Part shown: piece by piece, positions 1 through 8,558 of the stretch | Layout of the letters: the number at the start of each line of letters is the position of its first letter | Numbering within the stretch: position 1 is the first letter of the stretch | Source: Leuconostoc citreum | GTDB taxonomy: Bacteria; Bacillota; Bacilli; Lactobacillales; Lactobacillaceae | Length of the DNA: 64,000 nucleotides | Direction of reading: 5' to 3' | NCBI RefSeq assembly: GCF_004354555.1 | Contig: NZ_PUFH01000001.1 | Span: 1 to 64,000 of the forward strand | The notes under the pieces: model-generated | The model's input: only the letters and a program-made list of their open reading frames with translations | Told to the model about the DNA's origin: nothing | Databases searched by the model: none | Made by a program: the position numbers and the translations under genes

Positions 1-54
1 TTATTTCGTCGCTTACTTTCGCTCGCATCGCTTTCGCTTTTTGACAACTTTATT

Positions 55-83
55 ACTATACTTTATTCTTCTCGCTTTGTCAA
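55..83 (-). promoter_or_regulatory. Downstream member (P2) of the tandem promoter pair
   Basis: On the minus strand a perfect TTGACA (78-83), 17 bp, then TATAGT (55-60). Transcription would begin near position 48 and leave the window at 1. The stretch 1-290 is strongly pyrimidine-rich on the plus strand (many CGCTTTC and CGCTCGC words) and holds no convincing gene; the open frame at 88-288 is low-complexity and lacks a ribosome binding site. Confidence 0.65.
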
Positions 84-150
84 CTACTTGCTCGCGTTCT
101 TTTTCACTCGCTCACACCGTTGCTCTCTTTCGCTCTTAAGAACATATACT

Positions 151-179
151 AATATACCAACCTTTTCCCCCCTCGTCAA
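151..179 (-). promoter_or_regulatory. Upstream member (P1) of a tandem strong promoter pair reading off the left edge
   Basis: On the minus strand TTGACG (174-179) is followed after exactly 17 bp by TATATT (151-156). It lies beyond the cysS terminator and points toward position 1. The bases just before the -35 box (AGTAG) are the same as in the second promoter 96 bp downstream. Tandem strong promoters with shared upstream bases are typical of rRNA operons in lactic acid bacteria, so an rRNA operon is probably just outside the window. The identity of the transcript is inferred. Confidence 0.6.
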
Positions 180-297
180 CTACTTCCTTTACTTTGTTTT
201 TACTTCTGTACACTTTTTAATTTATAATCCATTTCGTTCTTTTTTTGATAGTATAATACGATTTATTTTAAATAATATTCGCTTTTAATCATTACAA

Positions 298-332
298 TAA
301 AAAAGTAGCAACTTTTAGTTGCTACTTTTTTA
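298..332 (-). terminator. Terminator after cysS
   Basis: Thirteen-base arms AAAAAGTAGCAAC and GTTGCTACTTTTT enclose a five-base loop directly after the cysS stop. A-run and T-run make it usable from both sides, so it also insulates the outward promoters at 55-179 from cysS. Confidence 0.85.
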
Positions 333-334
333 TT

Positions 335-1744
335 TTATGCGTGATGCCATCTTTGTCCTTGTGTCGTATCTTCTACAATAATACCCATGTCAGATAGTTG
401 ATCACGCAACTGATCAGAAAGATTAAAATCACGAACTGCGCGTGCTTGGACGCGCTTATCTAAAAGTGCCTGTGCTTCTGCAGATAAGGTTAAGTGTTCA
501 GATAAACCATTAATACCAAAGACATTCATCAAATCAGCTATAGCATGTGTGAGTCGTGTCGCCGTATCTAACTTTATCTCATCGCGACTAGCATAGTTAT
601 TCGCTATGGTTACCAACTCAAAAATCGACGCGATAGCATTTTGCGTATTGAAATCATCATCCATAGCCTCTCTAAAATGACTGATATGTTCTGCGATCGC
701 ATAATCGACGCTGTCATCGTGTCCTGTTTTGGCTGTACTTATTCGGAAAAATACATTACGATATGCAGTTCGAATACGTTCTAATTCAGCACGTGCCTGT
801 TCAAGCGTATCCGGCGCATAGTTAATCGGTCGGCGATATTGTGTTGTTGCTAATAAATAACGTATGACCATTGGATCATCATAATGGGCTAACATATCAT
901 GCACTGTCGTAAAATTACCCAATGATTTCGACATTTTTTCATCGTTGACATTCACAAAACCATTATGTAACCAATAATTAACGAAAGTTTGACCTGTCCT
1001 AGCTTCAGATTGTGCGATTTCATTAGTGTGATGAGGAAAAGCTAAGTCAATGCCCCCGCCGTGAATATCGATAGTATCGGCTAAATACTTTTGTGCCATA
1101 ACCGAGCATTCAATGTGCCAACCTGGCCGACCCTTACCCCAAGGAGAAACCCATGAAATCTCATCTGAACTATGGCTAGCCTTCCATACAGCAAAATCAA
1201 TCGGATCTTCTTTACGTGTTAGCTCCTGATCATCTAATCTACCAGCCGCGTTAGCCTCCATCTCAGCTAAATCTTGATGGGCTAATATGCCATAGCCTTT
1301 GAATTTTTTAGCTCGAAAATAGACATCCCCTGCTGATTCATAAGCATAACCCTTATGAATCAAATCTTCAACAAACGCAATAATATCTGGAATCACCGCT
1401 GTTGCACGCGATCTTGTTGTTGCTGGCTTAATATTTAGTGGTATAGTATCCTCATCAAATGCCTGAGCATACTTGTCTGCGATTGTCATTTCGTCAACGC
1501 CTTCTTCACGTGCGCGTTGAATAATCTTATCATCAACATCGGTAAAGTTAGACACATAGTTTACTACGTAGCCACTATATTCTAAATAGCGGCGTATCAC
1601 ATCAAAGGCAATAGCTGACCGCGCATTGCCAATATGGATATAATTATAGACCGTGGGGCCACAAACATACATATTAACCTTACCTGGGGTAATAGCGTGG
1701 AAAGCTTCCTTCTCGCGTGACAAAGTATTGTATACGTGAATCAT
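335..1744 (-). CDS. cysS: Cysteinyl-tRNA synthetase
   Basis: Class I aminoacyl-tRNA synthetase that charges tRNA-Cys in the cytoplasm. The 469-residue product has the family's usual length. The HIGH-type signature appears as HIGN near residue 37 ([10 protein letters not shown]), the zinc-site cysteines are in '[11 protein letters not shown]' and '[12 protein letters not shown]', followed by '[17 protein letters not shown]', and the second ATP motif is KMSKS near residue 270. The ATG has a good AAAGGAG site six bases upstream. It is a single gene: a hairpin terminator follows and a TATAAT box lies about 40 bp upstream, with only a weak -35. No T-box leader is visible, although cysS genes in Firmicutes often have one. 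Confidence 0.97.
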   Translation of the reverse strand: MIHVYNTLSREKEAFHAITPGKVNMYVCGPTVYNYIHIGNARSAIAFDVIRRYLEYSGYVVNYVSNFTDVDDKIIQRAREEGVDEMTIADKYAQAFDEDTIPLNIKPATTRSRATAVIPDIIAFVEDLIHKGYAYESAGDVYFRAKKFKGYGILAHQDLAEMEANAAGRLDDQELTRKEDPIDFAVWKASHSSDEISWVSPWGKGRPGWHIECSVMAQKYLADTIDIHGGGIDLAFPHHTNEIAQSEARTGQTFVNYWLHNGFVNVNDEKMSKSLGNFTTVHDMLAHYDDPMVIRYLLATTQYRRPINYAPDTLEQARAELERIRTAYRNVFFRISTAKTGHDDSVDYAIAEHISHFREAMDDDFNTQNAIASIFELVTIANNYASRDEIKLDTATRLTHAIADLMNVFGINGLSEHLTLSAEAQALLDKRVQARAVRDFNLSDQLRDQLSDMGIIVEDTTQGQRWHHA

Positions 1745-1844
1745 AGTAAACTCCTTTGAAAAAATAATTCTTCTTATCCTTTATTATACAGGAGCGCTCA
1801 TTATTTCACTAATAAAACCCGTGCAACATCATATAATATTAAAA

Positions 1845-1880
1845 TAAAAAACAGTTTCCTATAGGAAACTGTTTTTTATT
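1845..1880 (-). terminator. Terminator after pgk
   Basis: AAACAGTTTCCTATAGGAAACTG-type perfect inverted repeat with an A-run on one side and a T-run on the other, directly after the pgk stop. Confidence 0.85.
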
Positions 1881-1882
1881 GA

Positions 1883-3100
1883 TTATTTTTCAGAAATTGA
1901 AGCAATACCAGGTAATTCTTTACCTTCAAGGTATTCTAATGAGGCGCCACCACCAGTTGAAATGTGTGATAACTTATCAGCCACACCCAACTGTTGTACT
2001 GCAGCAGTTGAATCACCACCACCAACGATTGTTGTACCACCATTTTCGGTCACTTTAACTAGTTCTTCACCAATTGCCAATGTTCCCTTGGCAAAATTAG
2101 GCATCTCGAACACACCCATTGGGCCGTTCCAAACAACTGTCTTAGCATCAGCTAAAGTATCTTGTAATAACTTGACTGACTTAGGTCCAATATCTAGACC
2201 CATATAGCCGTCAGGAATACCCGCTGTAGCATCAACAACTTCTGTTTTGGCATCGTTTGAAAAGGCATCAGCAGCAATTGAATCAACTGGCAAAACCAAT
2301 TTGTCACCAGCTTCAGCCATCAACTCCTTAGCTAATTCAACTTTATCAGCTTCGAATAATGAATTACCAATCTTTTCACCCTTCGCGGCATCAAATGTAT
2401 AAGCCATACCACCACCAACAATAACTTTGTCGGCTTTAGCCAAAAGTGACTTTACAATTTCGATCTTGTCTGACACTTTTGCACCACCAATGATAGCAAC
2501 AAAAGGACGCACTGGATTGGCAACAGCATCACCCAAGAACTTGATTTCTTTTTCCATTAGGAAACCAGCAGCTGCTTGAGAAACATTTGATGCAATACCA
2601 ACGTTTGAAGCATGGGCACGATGTGCTGTACCAAAGGCATCGTTGATGAACAAATCATCACCCAAGCCAGCCCAATACTTACCCAATTCAGGGTTATTCT
2701 TTGATTCGTTTTTGACTTCAACACCGTCAACAACGTCTTCAAAACGGGTGTTTTCAACCATCAACACTTCACCATCTTGCAAAGCATTGATTGCTGATTC
2801 TAATTCTTCACCACGTGTATGTGGTACGAACTTAACATTTTTACCTAGCAGTTCACCTAAGCGTGCAGCAACTGGCGCCAATGATAATTCTTTCTTATCA
2901 TCTTCTGACTTGATACGACCCAAGTGTGAGAATAAAATTGCACGTCCGTTATTTTCCAAAACGTACTTAATTGTTGGCAAAGCTGCCACAATACGGTTAT
3001 CGTTACCGATAACACCTGCCTTGATAGGCACGTTGAAATCAACGCGCATCAATACTTTCTTACCTGAAAGTTCCAAATCTGAAACAGTCAATTTAGCCAT
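1883..3100 (-). CDS. pgk: Phosphoglycerate kinase
   Basis: Glycolytic enzyme that moves phosphate from 1,3-bisphosphoglycerate to ADP. The N-terminus holds the signature '[12 protein letters not shown]'; 'SHLGR' is the substrate-binding motif; the nucleotide domain has '[11 protein letters not shown]' and '[11 protein letters not shown]'. The start is placed at the ATG of MAKLTVSD because GGAGG lies seven bases upstream; the open frame extends four codons further only through a TTG that overlaps that site. The product is 405 residues, normal for the family. Unlike many Firmicutes, gap and tpi are not adjacent; its neighbours are cysS and a glycosyltransferase pair. A TATAAT box at 3133-3138 marks its own promoter. 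Confidence 0.97.
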   Translation of the reverse strand: MAKLTVSDLELSGKKVLMRVDFNVPIKAGVIGNDNRIVAALPTIKYVLENNGRAILFSHLGRIKSEDDKKELSLAPVAARLGELLGKNVKFVPHTRGEELESAINALQDGEVLMVENTRFEDVVDGVEVKNESKNNPELGKYWAGLGDDLFINDAFGTAHRAHASNVGIASNVSQAAAGFLMEKEIKFLGDAVANPVRPFVAIIGGAKVSDKIEIVKSLLAKADKVIVGGGMAYTFDAAKGEKIGNSLFEADKVELAKELMAEAGDKLVLPVDSIAADAFSNDAKTEVVDATAGIPDGYMGLDIGPKSVKLLQDTLADAKTVVWNGPMGVFEMPNFAKGTLAIGEELVKVTENGGTTIVGGGDSTAAVQQLGVADKLSHISTGGGASLEYLEGKELPGIASISEK

Positions 3101-3180
3101 GATAGCCTCCAAAATTTTATTGTTACATACTCATTATAAAACAAAAACTAGTCGTTGTGTTGTGATATGTGAAATGATAA

Positions 3181-4014
3181 TCAAATTCTCACAAGTTTAA
3201 CATGATTTGTTGGTAACCCTGCACGTTTCAAGTAATCAAAATTTGCATCTGTCATTCTAATTTCACCGATAGGTGACTGATGGTCAGTTAAAATCTGCCT
3301 TAATCTTGGTTGTAAATTACTTGCACTATCAGTTAGATTGTCAATTAGTGTTAATATCGTATGTTTTGGTACAAATGTTAATTCACGTCCAAATTGCGTG
3401 ATATTTATCGTTTGATTAGTCTGCCGGTTAATAACAGCTGCAATATACTGTTCAGCAGATTCAAATTGTTGCCCATTAGCGTAGACAAAGTCACGCCTTT
3501 TATTGAAGTAAAAATCCCTGACAACTATCGCTTCATCACCAAAGAAAAATTCGGTTACAAGCAACTGACCATCACTAAAATACTGGGTCGCAAACCGTTT
3601 CCCATCGCGTTGATAGATGTCCTTGTAGTCAATTTGGCCGCGGCTGTCTTGCCAAGCTACCGCTTGAACAATACGTTTAGCATCGCTATACCAGCGCACT
3701 TTGGCTATTTCGCAACCTAAACTCATAATACTTTTTGTCCAATCAGCGTTGATAACAAAACGTGCATTGTTTGGGACTGGTAAGTCTGTCCACCAAATAC
3801 CTTTTGTTTCATCTATAGCCGTCAAATACCGTTGCGCATAAATGTCAAAAACCTGATAAGGGGCTAAACCTAATTGCCTTGCTAAATAACTGGCATCTTC
3901 ATGTGGCGTTGCCACCCACAGTTCTGAACTCTTACCCGTCCTGACTTGTTCAATTTGCCATGACACGCCAGGTAAGGCGCTATCAGACAAAGAATTGATA
4001 AGTTCAATTGTCAT
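3181..4014 (-). CDS. GtfB-like glycosyltransferase stabilising subunit, short form
   Basis: A 277-residue protein whose start overlaps the stop of the GtfA-like gene (ATGA), so the two are translationally coupled. Segments such as 'AVAWQDSRGQIDYKDIYQRDGKRF', read in parts, and 'VTEFFFG' resemble the N-terminal beta-meander half of GtfB, the partner that chaperones GtfA and helps add GlcNAc to Ser/Thr-rich surface proteins. Known GtfB proteins are about 440 residues with a second Rossmann half; here the frame stops before that half, 80 bp ahead of pgk, with no visible continuation. Either this lineage uses a short subunit or the gene is truncated. Family assignment is by pattern and moderately certain. 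Confidence 0.55.
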   Translation of the reverse strand: MTIELINSLSDSALPGVSWQIEQVRTGKSSELWVATPHEDASYLARQLGLAPYQVFDIYAQRYLTAIDETKGIWWTDLPVPNNARFVINADWTKSIMSLGCEIAKVRWYSDAKRIVQAVAWQDSRGQIDYKDIYQRDGKRFATQYFSDGQLLVTEFFFGDEAIVVRDFYFNKRRDFVYANGQQFESAEQYIAAVINRQTNQTINITQFGRELTFVPKHTILTLIDNLTDSASNLQPRLRQILTDHQSPIGEIRMTDANFDYLKRAGLPTNHVKLVRI

Positions 4015-5447
4015 CGTAAATCACCTACCAATTTTTCCCATGCTGTACTAATTTGCTGATTTGTAAATGCTTTCGCTACGTTTTGTTGCCCAATAGACAA
4101 TGTATCATACACAGTCAGTAAACGTCTCATAGCACGTGCCAAGGCGGCAACATTTTTATCTTTATCATCAGTGATTGGCACCAATATACCGTTCTCATTT
4201 GGCCGTATCAGTGTCTGAGCACCATAGCTGTTTTGATAACTAACAATCGGCAACCCTTGTGCCATCGCTTCAACATAAGTTAGCCCAAAGCCCTCTGAAT
4301 AAGAAGCTGAAACAAATGCATCGTAGGCTTGTAGTTCTTCTGATAAATTTTGACTCAGCCCGTTAATCTTGACACTGCCCGTCATTTGCTCATCATAGAT
4401 GAGCCGACGAATATTTTGCTCATCTGCACCAGACCCATAAATGGTCAAGGTTGCCGATATACCATTCGCCTGTAGTTGAGCCAAAGCTAAAATAATATGA
4501 CTAATATTTTTTTCCGCATGCAAGCGTGAAGCTGTTACAAATCGAATAGCATCCCCAGACAAATGGCGTGCCTTTGGCACGCGGTCAACACCACCAACTG
4601 GTATAGCATATAATTTATCGGAAATATTTGTATTTCCTAAAAAGGCCAATTGCTTTAAAATATCTTGCTTCTGCAACATCGTTGAGACCACAACAGCATC
4701 TATTTGATTAAGATGGTCAAACAAATATTGATAATGGTTATTCCATAATAAATGACCACCTTGCTTTGAAACAAAATGTGCAGCGTGAATAATCGCAACA
4801 ATTTTCAAATTGATTTGCTGTGACTTAAGCTGCACAAGTACCTCCTCATTATCACTACCACGATCAATAAAGTAAACATTATGATGAAAGACACGTTCTA
4901 ATTGCTGATAAAAGAAAAGTAAGAGTGCTTCATAAGTTGCAAAAAAATAATCATCCTCATAAAAATGATTGAGGTGTATATTGACCATTCGCTTATGATT
5001 CCCTGTACCTAAATAATGCCAACTCATTTGATGTTGGCCATTTTTTAGGATGACACGATGATCAACATTAATCTCACGTGATGTTGACGAATCATAAAAA
5101 CGTTTTTTATATGTCGTTGCCTTAAAATTGCCCGTCGTCTGTCTGATAACCAGACGATGAACCCCCTTAGTATCATAGAGCACGTCTTCATGATAAGTAT
5201 GTTGAAAAGCTTCGCCATCGCGTAAGTATTGCCTTGGATCATCACTTAAAAAAAAGTCATATAACCCAATAACATCGTTTTCAGCAATTTGCCATTCCGA
5301 CATATGTTGATGCAGTTGTGGTAGGTAATCCGTAAAAATATATTTAAAAGGCAAGTTGCTTTCTTTGAATCTTGCAGCACGATAAAATTGTGCGTGCTCA
5401 ACACCACTATTGCTATGTCCCATGCCTTTATTAACAAAAAAATGCAT
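4011..5447 (-). CDS. GtfA-like family 4 glycosyltransferase
   Basis: A 478-residue cytoplasmic enzyme. The N-terminus 'NSGVEHAQFYRAARF' matches the start of GtfA/TagE-type enzymes, followed by a beta-meander add-on domain (about residues 60-200) and the GT4 catalytic half with 'RFVTASRLHAEKNI' and the nucleotide-sugar motif 'SASYSEGFGLTYVEAMAQGLPIV' (E..FG....EA). Such enzymes work with GtfB to O-glycosylate serine-rich adhesins or cell-wall hydrolases; poly(glycerol phosphate) glucosyltransferases are an alternative. No SecA2/SecY2 or serine-rich adhesin lies nearby, so the acceptor is unknown. AGGAGG precedes the ATG by six bases. Confidence 0.75.
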   Translation of the reverse strand: MHFFVNKGMGHSNSGVEHAQFYRAARFKESNLPFKYIFTDYLPQLHQHMSEWQIAENDVIGLYDFFLSDDPRQYLRDGEAFQHTYHEDVLYDTKGVHRLVIRQTTGNFKATTYKKRFYDSSTSREINVDHRVILKNGQHQMSWHYLGTGNHKRMVNIHLNHFYEDDYFFATYEALLLFFYQQLERVFHHNVYFIDRGSDNEEVLVQLKSQQINLKIVAIIHAAHFVSKQGGHLLWNNHYQYLFDHLNQIDAVVVSTMLQKQDILKQLAFLGNTNISDKLYAIPVGGVDRVPKARHLSGDAIRFVTASRLHAEKNISHIILALAQLQANGISATLTIYGSGADEQNIRRLIYDEQMTGSVKINGLSQNLSEELQAYDAFVSASYSEGFGLTYVEAMAQGLPIVSYQNSYGAQTLIRPNENGILVPITDDKDKNVAALARAMRRLLTVYDTLSIGQQNVAKAFTNQQISTAWEKLVGDLR

Positions 5448-5526
5448 ATTGCGCCTCCTAGTAAATCAAGATAATCACTGACTGTTGCAATGACTTACTT
5501 ACGCGTGCTTGTTGACATTATCATAG

Positions 5527-5570
5527 CATAAAAGCGATAACCTCTAAATAAGAAGTCATCGCTTTTATCA
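5527..5570 (-). terminator. Terminator after the DUF4811 gene
   Basis: Inverted repeat ATAAAAGCGAT / ATCGCTTTTAT with a T-rich 3' side, located between the DUF4811 gene and gtfA. Confidence 0.75.
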
Positions 5571-5580
5571 GTCTTGAACA

Positions 5581-6261
5581 TTACTTTTGATTATTCAAAA
5601 TTTTTTTAACTTGTTGTGCTTGTAGGCTGGCAGCTTTATCTGGGTCAGTTTTAGCTAAGGCCGCTAACTGTTGCTGTTGCATTGCCATTGCTGCTTTCTC
5701 TTCTGCAGATTTTGGCGTCATCTTAGCTGGTAAAGCTTTCGCTTGTTCAGGCGTCATGGCTACCCATGTATCTGGTACTTGATACACAATGTGATAATTT
5801 TTAAGTTGATGATTGTTATCCGCTATACCGAACAGTAAACGATATAAATCTGTTTTATAAACGTAACGCGTTGTTTTAACAATACGATAGGCTTTATTAC
5901 CAGCAACAGACACTTGGCGTGATGATGTTTTCAGGTCAGGTTTTGAAACTGTTACTCGACTAGCTGTTGCGGATGACTTATAAATATAAGCATTTTCTTT
6001 ACCATCACTACCGACACCTTGATAAAGTAAAACACCAAAAGTTTGTTCAGCAGGGCCAGCAGAATAAATTTCTTTTTTGACAGTTGTTGTTTCCGTCTTC
6101 ATCCCATAATGATCATGCATGTTTGCTACAATAGCAACGACACTGGTAATGAGACCAGCAAACATGATAATTGTCACCAAATAACGTAAAATAGGCCTTT
6201 TCATGACCATATTAGCCCAGAAAGCTAGGATTGCAAAAATCGCCATAATTAAAATAATCAT
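5581..6261 (-). CDS. DUF4811 membrane protein, partner of the upstream exporter
   Basis: A 226-residue protein of the DUF4811 type that is commonly found next to DHA2 exporters in lactobacilli. Two hydrophobic helices are packed in the first 45 residues (MIILIMAIFAILAFWANM, then YLVTIIMFAGLITSVVAIVA); the rest is polar and presumably extracellular, ending in a Gln/Ala/Lys-rich tail. The ATG of MIIL is chosen because AAGGAGG lies nine bases before it, embedded in the last codons of the exporter gene; a longer frame would start inside that gene. The stop of the exporter and this start are one base apart, so the pair is co-translated. Function unknown; an accessory role in export is inferred from context only. 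Confidence 0.7.
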   Translation of the reverse strand: MIILIMAIFAILAFWANMVMKRPILRYLVTIIMFAGLITSVVAIVANMHDHYGMKTETTTVKKEIYSAGPAEQTFGVLLYQGVGSDGKENAYIYKSSATASRVTVSKPDLKTSSRQVSVAGNKAYRIVKTTRYVYKTDLYRLLFGIADNNHQLKNYHIVYQVPDTWVAMTPEQAKALPAKMTPKSAEEKAAMAMQQQQLAALAKTDPDKAASLQAQQVKKILNNQK

Positions 6262-6262
6262 G

Positions 6263-7765
6263 TTATCTATCCTCCTTAGCTGGTGTATTAATTTTCCCAC
6301 TATGCAGCAAGAAGGTAATCAACAAGGCTACCACCGCAAAAGCTGCTGCCAGTAAAAATGATGCATGGAAACCATTAAGTGTTGCATCAAGCGCTTTTTG
6401 ACCAAATGCTAACGGGTCCTGTCCTTTTAAGCTTGATTTAGGCATATTATCCTTTGTGACAGATTGCATCACAGAAGCAAGGACCGCTGTCCCCAATGAT
6501 GAGGCAACCTGACGCATGGTGTTGTTCGCTGCAGTACCTTGGGCAGCAGTTTTAGGTGACAGTGCGCCCATCGCTGAAGCAGTCAGCGGCATCATTGTCA
6601 TCGCAATACCAAACATACGTAATGTATAGAATGCTGTAATATAAAATGTTGGTGTATCTGCTGTCATATAGAACAACGGTACTGTCCCAATAATCAAAAT
6701 AGCAAACCCTGTCATGGCTAGTCGTTTAGCACCATGCTTATCATAAAAGGCACCAGCAATTGGTGACACGATACCCATCATTAGCGCACCGGGCAATAAA
6801 GTTAAGCCAGAATTCAATGGTGTTAAGCCTCTAATATTTTGCATATAAATTGGCAAAACCATTTCAACACCAATCATTGCCATCATAGCTAACGACACTA
6901 GAATCGTCGTAATGGTAAACTGCTTTGATTTGAAAACGGACATATCTAAGAAAGGCTTGTCCATCTTAGATTGATGCCACATAAATTCAATGACAATCAA
7001 TAAACCAACAACAAGTGGCAGGATCACCTTGACACTACCCCAACCATTTGAAGCAACCATAGCAAATCCATAAAGTACTAATCCGAAACCAAATGTTGAC
7101 TCAATCAATGATCGCACATTTAAGGTGACTTTTTGAGTTGGTAATACATCGTGAAAAAGGAAGATAGACGCAATCATCACAACAATAACAACTGGCAGAA
7201 CGACACCAAAAATTGAACGCCAAGAATTAACGAGTGTCAATCCTAAAATTGTATGATCTTTTTCTAAAATCCAACCTGACATTGTTGGGCCAATAGCTGG
7301 TGCCATACCGATTACCAAGCCACCCAGACCCATTGCTTTACCACGTGATTCCGCATCAAACAAAGACAAAGAAACTACCTGCATTAGTGGCATCAAAACA
7401 CCAACAGCCATCGCCTGCAAGACACGGGCAACCATTAACAGCCAAAATGCATTAGTTGGTGTCACGAAAGCAACAAATGTCCCTACCGTAAATAAAGCCA
7501 AAGCTGATAAATACAGTGTTTTTGTCGGAATCCTTGTCGTTAAGAATGCTGAGACTGGCACCATAATACCGTTAGCCATCAAAAAGATAGTCGTTAGCCA
7601 TTGCACAGTAGAAGCATTAACATCAAATGCTTTCATCAATGCAGGTAATGCTGTTCCTAATGCTGTCTGCATCAACATTACTGAAAAGACACCAACCAGC
7701 AAAACCATCATCATCGCCATGCGATTGACTGGTTTGCCATGGGTGTCACGTATTTCATCACTCAT
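6263..7765 (-). CDS. DHA2 family multidrug exporter (MFS, 14 helices)
   Basis: A 500-residue proton-coupled drug exporter of the EmrB/LmrB type. It has about 14 hydrophobic segments, motif A-like 'GAFYDKHGAKRLAMTG', and the motif C region 'GLVIGMAPAIGPTMSGWIL' near residue 150. It starts at an ATG with AAAGGAA upstream and forms a two-gene unit with the DUF4811 protein. A TATAAT box lies about 25 bp before the start with a poor -35, so activation or repression by a regulator located elsewhere is possible. The substrate cannot be read from sequence. Confidence 0.88.
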   Translation of the reverse strand: MSDEIRDTHGKPVNRMAMMMVLLVGVFSVMLMQTALGTALPALMKAFDVNASTVQWLTTIFLMANGIMVPVSAFLTTRIPTKTLYLSALALFTVGTFVAFVTPTNAFWLLMVARVLQAMAVGVLMPLMQVVSLSLFDAESRGKAMGLGGLVIGMAPAIGPTMSGWILEKDHTILGLTLVNSWRSIFGVVLPVVIVVMIASIFLFHDVLPTQKVTLNVRSLIESTFGFGLVLYGFAMVASNGWGSVKVILPLVVGLLIVIEFMWHQSKMDKPFLDMSVFKSKQFTITTILVSLAMMAMIGVEMVLPIYMQNIRGLTPLNSGLTLLPGALMMGIVSPIAGAFYDKHGAKRLAMTGFAILIIGTVPLFYMTADTPTFYITAFYTLRMFGIAMTMMPLTASAMGALSPKTAAQGTAANNTMRQVASSLGTAVLASVMQSVTKDNMPKSSLKGQDPLAFGQKALDATLNGFHASFLLAAAFAVVALLITFLLHSGKINTPAKEDR

Positions 7766-7850
7766 GTTTATTATTCCTTTAATTAAATTATTATATTGTC
7801 TGAGTCGCCATCATTTAACGACCATGTTCAATATGATACGCTTAACAAAA

Positions 7851-7877
7851 TAGATTGTCAACAAAGTTGACAATCTA
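7851..7877 (-). terminator. Terminator after the pantothenate kinase-like gene
   Basis: Perfect 12-bp arms TAGATTGTCAAC / GTTGACAATCTA with a three-base loop, adjoining the stop codon and followed on the minus strand by TTTTGTT. Confidence 0.7.
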
Positions 7878-8558
7878 TTATAAATTTTTTATTGTGACTT
7901 GTTGCACATCATGATACTGGTTTAGTTGTACAATGGCATTGGCGTATTGACGACTGGGTAAGATAAACTTTTCAAGGTTTACCTGATTAGTTTCGTCCCA
8001 CGTTTGCATCACTAAATCCGTTAAATCACCTAAAGGCATTTTGGTATATTGATACCGCCAAGACGTTGGATCAGCCTTGGCTAAGGCTGTCATTTCTAAT
8101 GTCCGTGACAGGTACCATGCCTTAATATCATTTAAATCAGTCTCTAAATAAATTTTATAATCTAAATGCATCAATTGTAGGGCCACAACGCCTTCCACAA
8201 TTAATATTTTAGGTCTAGTTATTGTCTGCAATTGTTTCGGATCTATGTCGGCAATTTCTTGATTATACTGTGGGATGGTAACAGTCTCATGCCCATCATA
8301 AAAATCACGTATCACTTGATTTAACCGCACTAAATCATAAGTCTGAGGAAAGCCCTTTTCATTGAAAATGTCCTTCTCAGTCAACAATGCATTAGACATT
8401 AAGAAGTCATCCGTACTAATAATTGCTGTGGTTACATCGAACTGTTTAGCCAATAAACTCGCAAAAGTACTTTTACCCACAGCTACAGAACCAGCAATAC
8501 CTACTGTCATAAAAGTCCCGTCATATTTTTTTAACAGATCGGCAATCAAGGTATTCAT
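7878..8558 (-). CDS. coaA: Type I pantothenate kinase-like P-loop kinase
   Basis: A 226-residue cytoplasmic kinase. The P-loop 'GIAGSVAVGKSTFA' (residues 20-33) is the exact form typical of bacterial CoaA, followed by 'ISTDDFL', 'KGFPQTYD' and 'ILIVEGVVAL', all in the CoaA order. CoaA phosphorylates pantothenate, the first step of coenzyme A synthesis. The usual protein is about 310 residues; this one lacks roughly 80 residues before the P-loop, so it could also be a related uridine kinase-like enzyme. Its ATG overlaps the helD stop (ATGA), giving a helD-coaA unit. Confidence 0.7.
   Translation of the reverse strand: MNTLIADLLKKYDGTFMTVGIAGSVAVGKSTFASLLAKQFDVTTAIISTDDFLMSNALLTEKDIFNEKGFPQTYDLVRLNQVIRDFYDGHETVTIPQYNQEIADIDPKQLQTITRPKILIVEGVVALQLMHLDYKIYLETDLNDIKAWYLSRTLEMTALAKADPTSWRYQYTKMPLGDLTDLVMQTWDETNQVNLEKFILPSRQYANAIVQLNQYHDVQQVTIKNL

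Noticed and set aside
88-288. Plus-strand open frame of 66 codons
   Set aside because: Low-complexity translation of a pyrimidine-rich spacer, no ribosome site, and it lies antisense across two strong outward promoters.
1962-3200. Several open frames opposite and inside pgk
   Set aside because: Shadow frames of a highly expressed gene with biased codons; no ribosome sites and no recognisable products.
7845-7877. Inverted repeat before the drug exporter as a regulator operator
   Set aside because: It adjoins the kinase stop codon and has a T-run in the right direction, so a terminator explains it better.
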